Positions 58,618 to 64,000 of a stretch of 64,000 nucleotides of DNA are shown piece by piece. The first letter of the stretch is position 1. Each line of letters begins with the position of its first letter. The notes beneath the pieces were generated by a model, which saw only the letters and a list, made by a program, of their open reading frames with translations, did not search any database and had not been told where the DNA came from. Position numbers and translations under genes: made by a program. The DNA is from CAWJJM01 sp963843275 (GTDB lineage Bacteria > Acidobacteriota > Thermoanaerobaculia > Multivoradales > JBCCEF01). The stretch lies in NCBI GenBank assembly GCA_963843275.1, contig CAWJJM010000012.1, positions 1,674,001-1,738,000 of the forward strand. Reading direction: 5' to 3'.

Positions 58618-59795
58618 GCGCCGGATTCTAGCGTCCGCGCGGCGCCTTCCCCGCCCTCCGGGTCGGTGGCCAGCAGCCGCCAGCGGCGCGCCGCGTCGCG
58701 CGGCCGGTAGTTCTCCTCGACCCGCCGCCGCCCCGCCTCGCCGCGGCGCGACGCCTCCGCGGGATCGCCCACCAGGGCGGCGAGAGCGGCGGCCAGCGCC
58801 GCGGGGTCCTCGGGCGGCACCAGCCAGCCGGTGTGGCCGTCGGCCACCACCTCGGGGATGCCGCTGACCCGGCTCGCCACCACCGGCAACCCGGCGTCCA
58901 TGGCCTCGAGCACGACCAGCGGCATCCCTTCGTAGATCGACGGCACGACCAGCGCCCGGGAGCGCCCGAGCAGCGCCCGCACCGTGGCCGCGTCACAGCG
59001 GCCCAGGAAGCGCACCGCGGCGGCCAGGCCGAGGCGCGCCGCCAGCGACTCGAGGGCGTCGCGGTGCTCGCCGTCGCCCGCCACCACCAGGGCCGGCAGC
59101 GGCCGCCCGGCGTCGCGCGCCGCGGCCAGCGCCGCGAGCAGCACCTCGACCCCCTTGCGCAGCCGCAGCCGGCCGACGAACAAGAGCGGCCGGGCCGGCA
59201 GGTCCGCGGGCAGCGCCGCCGCCGCCGGCACCGGCAGCCCGCCGGTGACGTTGGGCAGCACGGCCACGCGGCCGGCGCCGTAGTCGCGCGCCACCTCCTC
59301 CCCGGTGGCGGCGCTGGGGACCAGCACCCGGTCCGCCAGGCGCGCCGAGAGCGCCCCCAGGAGCACCTGCAGGGGAGCCTTGAAGCGGCGGAAGCGGCGC
59401 TCCGCGGCGCCGGGCGTCCCGAGGATCCGCCCCGCCGGGTCGCGCAGCGGGCGCACCGCCCGCCGTTCCTCCCGGTAGCTCACCTGCAGCAACGCCAGCA
59501 GGCGGGGTCGCCGCGAACGGCCGCGGAACAGGCGCACCGCCAGCGCCGCCAGCCCGCCGTCGGACTCGTGCACCTGCACCACGTCGGGCCGCAGGCGGCG
59601 CAGCGCCCGCCACACCGCCGGCACCACGGTCAGCGGGAAGAGAGACTTCGGCCCGCGGGCCCCGCCCGGACCGCGCCCCAGGACCTCGACGCGGTCGCCC
59701 CCCTCGCGCAACCCGGCGGCGAGCTGCAGGACCTGCTCGCCGACGCCGGAGAGGTCGCGCGGCGGCAGGGTGTTGGCGACCAGGAGGACGCGCAC
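58614..59795 (-). CDS. Glycosyltransferase family 4
   Basis: A 393-residue GT-B enzyme. The start is MRVLLVANTLPPRDLSGVGEQVL, with a donor-side GVGE loop. The C-terminal domain has LLFVGRLRLRKGVEVLLAAL, VAGDGEHRDALESLAARLG and the E-x7-E motif YEGMPLVVLEAMDAGLPVVA. It is not a recent duplicate of the GT4 at 48391, since their conserved blocks differ in detail. It lies four bases after recG and is coupled to the membrane-protein gene downstream. Confidence 0.9.
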   Translation of the reverse strand: MRVLLVANTLPPRDLSGVGEQVLQLAAGLREGGDRVEVLGRGPGGARGPKSLFPLTVVPAVWRALRRLRPDVVQVHESDGGLAALAVRLFRGRSRRPRLLALLQVSYREERRAVRPLRDPAGRILGTPGAAERRFRRFKAPLQVLLGALSARLADRVLVPSAATGEEVARDYGAGRVAVLPNVTGGLPVPAAAALPADLPARPLLFVGRLRLRKGVEVLLAALAAARDAGRPLPALVVAGDGEHRDALESLAARLGLAAAVRFLGRCDAATVRALLGRSRALVVPSIYEGMPLVVLEAMDAGLPVVASRVSGIPEVVADGHTGWLVPPEDPAALAAALAALVGDPAEASRRGEAGRRRVEENYRPRDAARRWRLLATDPEGGEGAARTLESGA

Positions 59796-59799
59796 CCGC

Positions 59800-61887
59800 T
59801 CAGCCCTCCGCCCCCGTCGCGCGCTCGCGGAGCCGCGGCTCGACCCGCGCGCGCAGGGCCGCGAAGCCGGGCTCGTCGAGCCGCCCGACCAGCTCGCGGG
59901 CGTCCTCGCGGGCCCGGGCGAGCCACCCGGCGTCCGCGGCCAGGTCCGCCACGCGCAGCGGCGGCAGCCCCGACTGCCGGGTCCCCAGCAGATCGCCGGG
60001 GCCGCGGATCGCCAGGTCCGCCTCGGCGATCTCGAAACCGTCGGTGGTGCGCGCCAGCACCTCGAGGCGCCGCCGTCCCTCCTCCGACAGCCGCCCGTGC
60101 AGCACCACGCAGCGCGACGGACGCCGGCTCCGCCCCACCCGCCCGCGGAGCTGATGGAGCTGCGCCAGGCCGAAGCGCTCGCCGCTCTCGACGACCATCA
60201 CCGTCGCCTCCGGCACGTCCACCCCCACCTCGACCACCGTCGTCGCCACCAGCACCCGCACCCGCCCGGCCGCGAAGTCCGCGACCACCGCGCCGCGCTC
60301 GGACGCCGACAGGCGCCCGTGCAGCACCGCGCTGGGCAGCGGAGCCAGCAGCCGCCGCACCTCGGCGCCCTGCTCGGCGAGCGAGGCGGCGGCCACCGCG
60401 TCGCTCGCCTCGATCAGCGGCAGCACCACGTAGGCCCGCCCGTCGCCGGCCGCCAGCTCCTCGCGCAGGGCGCGGTAGACGGCCGCCCGGCGCCGCGCCG
60501 GCAGCACCTCGGTCGCCACCGGCCGCCGCCCCGGCGGCAGCTCGTCGAGGACCGACAGGTCGAGATCGCCATAGGCGGTCAGCGCCAGCGACCGCGGGAT
60601 CGGGGTCGCGGTCATCACCAGCACGTCCGGACGCTCCCCTTTGCGCTGCAGGAGCCGGCGCTGCGCCACCCCGAACCGGTGCTGCTCGTCGATCACCGCC
60701 AGGCCGAGGCGCGGCAGCTCCACGCCCTCCTGGATGAGGGCGTGGGTCCCCACCGCCAGGTCGAGCTCGCCGGCCGCCAGGCGCCGCCGCTGGTCCTCCC
60801 GGTCGGGCGCCGAGGCGGTCAGCAGACCCACCCGGTAGCGGTCGCCCAGCAGCCCCACCAGGCCGGCGTGGTGCTGCTCGGCGAGCAGCTCGGTGGGCGC
60901 CATGAAGGCCCCCTGGCGGCCATTCTCCATCGCCACCACCAGCGACAGCGCCGCGACCACGGTCTTGCCGCTGCCGACGTCGCCCTGGAGCAGCCGTAGC
61001 ATCGGCGTCGGACGCTGCAGGTCGGCGACGATCTCCGCCAGCACCCGGCGTTGCGCCCCGGTGAGACGGAAGGGCAGCAGGCCGCGGACCACGTCGCGCA
61101 CCCGGTCGTCGACGCGGACGCGGAACGGTTTGGCCACCGCCGTCTCGCGCTCGCGCCGGCGGGCCAGGGCGAGCTGCAACTCGAGCAGCTCGCCGTAGAT
61201 CAGCCGCTGGTGCGCCGGCGTCCGGCGCCGGTTGAGCCGCTCCACGTCGGGCGGCCCGTCGCCCCGCTCCGGATCGTGCAGGCCGGCCAGGGCGGCGCCC
61301 AGGGCGGGCAGGCCGTGCCGGGCCCGCACGTCCGGGGGGAGCGGATCGTCCACCTGCGCCGCCGGATCGACCGCGGCGAGCACCCGCGCCATCAGCCGGC
61401 GCAGGAAGGCCGGACCCAGCTCCCCGGCGCCGCCGTACACCGGCACCACCCGCCCGGCGTGCACCGCTGCCGCCGCGGCCCGCTCGCAGCTCGGGTTGAC
61501 CAGCTCCAGCCCACCGCCGCGGCGCGCGCGGACCATCCCGTGGAGGAGCACCTCGGCGCCCTCCTCGAGCTGGCGGGCGAGGTAGGGGCGGTTGAACCAG
61601 ACCACCGGCAGCTCGCCGCTCGGGTCGGAGACGACGCCGCGGACCAGCGTCATCCCGCGGCGGCGGACACGGATCGGCCGCAGGCCGCCGAGGCGCCCCC
61701 GGAAGGTGGCGGTGGCGCCGGCCGTTGCGCCGGCGAGCGGAGCCACGGTGGTGCGGTCCTCGTAGCGGAACGGCAGGTGGAAGAGCAGGTCGGCGACGCG
61801 GTGGAAGCCGGCCCGCTCGAGGGCGCCGCAACGCGCCGGGCCGACACCCGGCAGGGCGGTGAGCGGGGACTCCGGGCTCAGGCGCAC
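59800..61887 (-). CDS. recG: ATP-dependent DNA helicase RecG
   Basis: A 695-residue fork-remodelling helicase. The N-terminal helix-hairpin and OB wedge region starts SPLTALPGVGPARCGALERAG. The helicase core has Walker A GDVGSGKT near residue 306, DEQH near residue 398 in place of DEAD-box DEAH, and motif VI-type QLRGRVGRSRRPSRCVVLH. All SF2 motifs appear intact. It is embedded in an operon with the cNMP-FHA gene upstream (16 bp) and a glycosyltransferase downstream (4 bp). Confidence 0.95.
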   Translation of the reverse strand: MRLSPESPLTALPGVGPARCGALERAGFHRVADLLFHLPFRYEDRTTVAPLAGATAGATATFRGRLGGLRPIRVRRRGMTLVRGVVSDPSGELPVVWFNRPYLARQLEEGAEVLLHGMVRARRGGGLELVNPSCERAAAAAVHAGRVVPVYGGAGELGPAFLRRLMARVLAAVDPAAQVDDPLPPDVRARHGLPALGAALAGLHDPERGDGPPDVERLNRRRTPAHQRLIYGELLELQLALARRRERETAVAKPFRVRVDDRVRDVVRGLLPFRLTGAQRRVLAEIVADLQRPTPMLRLLQGDVGSGKTVVAALSLVVAMENGRQGAFMAPTELLAEQHHAGLVGLLGDRYRVGLLTASAPDREDQRRRLAAGELDLAVGTHALIQEGVELPRLGLAVIDEQHRFGVAQRRLLQRKGERPDVLVMTATPIPRSLALTAYGDLDLSVLDELPPGRRPVATEVLPARRRAAVYRALREELAAGDGRAYVVLPLIEASDAVAAASLAEQGAEVRRLLAPLPSAVLHGRLSASERGAVVADFAAGRVRVLVATTVVEVGVDVPEATVMVVESGERFGLAQLHQLRGRVGRSRRPSRCVVLHGRLSEEGRRRLEVLARTTDGFEIAEADLAIRGPGDLLGTRQSGLPPLRVADLAADAGWLARAREDARELVGRLDEPGFAALRARVEPRLRERATGAEG

Positions 61888-61903
61888 CGTGGGGCGCCGC
61901 AGG

Positions 61904-62683
61904 TCAGCCCCCGAGGCGCAGACGCAGGTCCACCAGCCCCACCCGCAGCACGTCGCCGTCCTCGATCTCGACCGGGACCCCGGTGCCGATGCGGGTGCCG
62001 TTGACGAAGGTCCCGTTCATCGTCCCGATGTCCTCGGCGACGAAGAAGCTCTCCGAGCGGCGGTGGATCTTGGCGTGGCGCCGGCTCACCGAGCGTTGCT
62101 GGTCGAGCGGGGTGAGGTCGACGTCCGGGTAGATGCCGGTCACCGGGTCCTTGCGTCCCAGGGTGGTCTCCGAGCTGGCGCTGAGGCGGAACTCCATCCC
62201 CGACGCCTCGTGGACGAGGCGTTCGCGGCCCAGCTCGCGCGGCCCCACGTCCGGCTCCGGGACGCCCCCGGCGGCCACCTCGGTCTCGGCCGTGGTGGCC
62301 AGGCTCTGCAGCAGCTGGTCGGTCTGACGCAGGCGGCGCGACAGCTTGCGCATCATGCGCACGGCGATCTCCGGGTTGCCGTGCAGCATGCGGTCGAAGG
62401 TGGAGCCGTCGATCACCAGCACCGCGACCTCGGTCACCGCCCGCGCCGAGGCCGTCCGCGGCAGCTCCTCGAGCAGCGACATCTCGCCGAAGAAGTCGCC
62501 GCGGTCGAGCAGCGCGAGCTGCCGCGGCTCGCCGCCGATGTTGCGCAGGATCTCGACCTGGCCGCTGCGCAAGATGTACATCTCCGTGCCGAGGTCGCCC
62601 TCGCGGAAGATGTAGTCGCCGGCCGCGACCGTGGCCACGCGGTCGTCGGCCCGGCGGGCGGTGGCGACGGCCTTCACCGCCAT
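61904..62683 (-). CDS. Cyclic-nucleotide-binding domain and FHA domain protein
   Basis: A 259-residue signalling protein. Residues about 15-130 form a cNMP-binding domain (DYIFREGDLGTEMYILRSGQVEI, then GDFFGEMSLLEELPRTASARA, which is the phosphate-binding cassette with E and R). Residues about 175-258 form an FHA domain (TTLGRKDPVTGIYPDVDL, RSVSRRHAKI, GTMNGTFVNGTRI), which binds phosphothreonine. The two domains with no output enzyme suggest a scaffold linking cyclic nucleotide to Ser/Thr kinase signalling; no kinase is near. The ATG overlaps the LdcA stop by ten bases. Confidence 0.9.
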   Translation of the reverse strand: MAVKAVATARRADDRVATVAAGDYIFREGDLGTEMYILRSGQVEILRNIGGEPRQLALLDRGDFFGEMSLLEELPRTASARAVTEVAVLVIDGSTFDRMLHGNPEIAVRMMRKLSRRLRQTDQLLQSLATTAETEVAAGGVPEPDVGPRELGRERLVHEASGMEFRLSASSETTLGRKDPVTGIYPDVDLTPLDQQRSVSRRHAKIHRRSESFFVAEDIGTMNGTFVNGTRIGTGVPVEIEDGDVLRVGLVDLRLRLGG

Positions 62684-63627
62684 ACCTCGCCCACCGTCAG
62701 ACGCTCGCGCTCCGGGTCCAACCGGGCGCCGGCGCCGAGCGGCAGGGTGAGGTTGGGGGCGCGGTGGCCCGCGGCGAGGCCCCAGGCGACCGGCCAGGGA
62801 AAATCGGTCAGGCTCTCGCGCAACGGTCGCAGACAGGCGGTGGGATCGTGCTCGGGTGCATCGAGACAACCGAGGTGGCCGAAGATCATCGCGTGGACCG
62901 CGGCGAGACTACCGGACAGCCGCAGGTGGGTCAACATCCGGTCCAACCGGTAGAGCGGCTCCGCCACGTCCTCGACGAACAGCAGCGCCTCGCGCAGGTC
63001 CGGTGCGTACGGCGTCCCCAGCGTCGAGACGAGCAGGCTGAGGCAGCCGCCCAGCAGGATGCCCTCCGCCGGCGGCCGGTCGCGCTCCGGCTCGCCGACG
63101 TGGACGCGCTCCTCGCGGGGCAGGTCGCCCGCCAGGGCGCCGAGCAGCGAGTCGCGCTCCTCGGCGGACAGGCCGCGCGCCAGGTCCGCCGCCACCATCG
63201 GGCCGTGGAAGGCGACCAGGCCGAGGCGCTCCACCACCTGGCAGAGGAACGGCGTCAGGTCCGAGTAGCCGACATAGGCGCGGGGGTGGCGGGCCAGCAG
63301 ATCCCAGTCGAGGCGCGGCAGGACCCGCAGCAGGCCGTGGCCGCCGCGGATGAAGAAGATCGCCTTCAGGCTCGGGTCGCCGGCGAGCTCGTGGAAGGCG
63401 GCGAGCCGTTCGTCGTCGCCGCCCGCGAAGAGACCCTCGCGGTGCGAGACGTTGCCCGCCGTCACCGGCTCGAAGCCGAGGTCGGAGAGCGCCGCGAGGC
63501 CTCGATCCAGCTTGCCGCCGTCGGCGAACCCGGACAGCGCGGCCACGCCGACGCGGTCGCCCCGACGGACCGGCGGCGGCAGAGCGGCCGGGCGTCGGCC
63601 GAGCGTACGGGGCCCGTCCTGGCTCAT
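62674..63627 (-). CDS. LD-carboxypeptidase (S66 family)
   Basis: A 317-residue cytosolic serine peptidase that removes the terminal D-Ala from tetrapeptide muropeptides in cell-wall recycling, though microcin-immunity homologues exist. The S66 catalytic triad is Ser 122 (VGYSDLT), Glu 219 (FVEDVAEP) and His 288 (AAGHRAPN). IRGGHG and GILLGGCLSLL are also family-typical. ATG 63627 is chosen; upstream bases belong to the RNase P RNA. Together with two L,D-transpeptidases elsewhere in the window, it acts on the same muropeptide pool. Confidence 0.9.
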   Translation of the reverse strand: MSQDGPRTLGRRPAALPPPVRRGDRVGVAALSGFADGGKLDRGLAALSDLGFEPVTAGNVSHREGLFAGGDDERLAAFHELAGDPSLKAIFFIRGGHGLLRVLPRLDWDLLARHPRAYVGYSDLTPFLCQVVERLGLVAFHGPMVAADLARGLSAEERDSLLGALAGDLPREERVHVGEPERDRPPAEGILLGGCLSLLVSTLGTPYAPDLREALLFVEDVAEPLYRLDRMLTHLRLSGSLAAVHAMIFGHLGCLDAPEHDPTACLRPLRESLTDFPWPVAWGLAAGHRAPNLTLPLGAGARLDPERERLTVGEVWR

Positions 63628-63654
63628 GGCTGGCGGTGCGCTGCAAAGACGAGG

Positions 63655-64000
<346 letters not shown>

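Overview
This is a very GC-rich (roughly 75 %) Gram-negative-type chromosome segment. Evidence for a diderm includes many lipoproteins with lipoboxes, a DegP/HtrA protease, YcbB-type L,D-transpeptidases, BON and LEA-type lipoproteins, an NtrC-family regulator and a bacterial RNase P RNA. The trpS-scpA-scpB-rluB-cmk run, the acyl-CoA dehydrogenase pair and the leucine dehydrogenase fit Acidobacteriota or a Myxococcota/deltaproteobacterial lineage. That placement is inference; no taxonomic marker here is decisive. Many genes are joined by 4-bp stop/start overlaps (GTGA, ATGA, TTGA), and several lack a Shine-Dalgarno but carry a TANNNT hexamer 5-12 nt before the start codon.

Layout. 1-7.4 kb: tail of msrA, two small secreted proteins, an error-prone polymerase gene dnaE2 broken by two frameshifts, a DUF1697 protein, a TPM-domain lipoprotein, and an unusual pair made of a 67-residue peptide and an eight-cysteine protein. 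7.5-17.2 kb: a large secreted protein with six prealbumin-like repeats, an M23 lipoprotein, two tiny PspC proteins, argF, a BON lipoprotein with a clear terminator, a PAP2 phosphatase and a three-domain LigD. 17.2-19.4 kb: a dense repeat array, a long inverted repeat and an IS481-type insertion sequence with doubled terminal repeats. 19.4-32.4 kb: two paralogous L,D-transpeptidases around a DMT transporter, an M23 peptidase coupled to a Ca2+/H+ antiporter, a LEA-type lipoprotein, PhoH, a CoA-hydrolase/transferase and DegP. 32.4-39 kb: two acyl-CoA dehydrogenases, pyrE coupled to an NtrC-type regulator, and queG.

39.1-43.7 kb holds a TetR-led, tightly packed operon: an alpha/beta hydrolase with an Asp nucleophile, two SRPBCC proteins, an S33-type lipoprotein hydrolase and an isocitrate lyase/PEP mutase-like lyase. 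It looks like a regulated small-molecule catabolic or detoxification unit of unknown substrate, and is the best candidate for an undescribed system. 43.7-52.6 kb: a DMT transporter, leucine dehydrogenase, a six-gene overlapping envelope-polysaccharide operon (GT2, flippase, GT4, deacetylase, serine acetyltransferase-like protein, secreted protein) and nrdR. 52.6-64 kb, all on the minus strand: rnpB (5' end outside the window), an LD-carboxypeptidase, a cNMP-FHA protein, recG, a second glycosyltransferase group, then trpS-scpA-scpB-rluB-cmk. Cell-wall remodelling (two LDTs, two M23 enzymes, LdcA) and surface glycan synthesis dominate the recognisable accessory functions.
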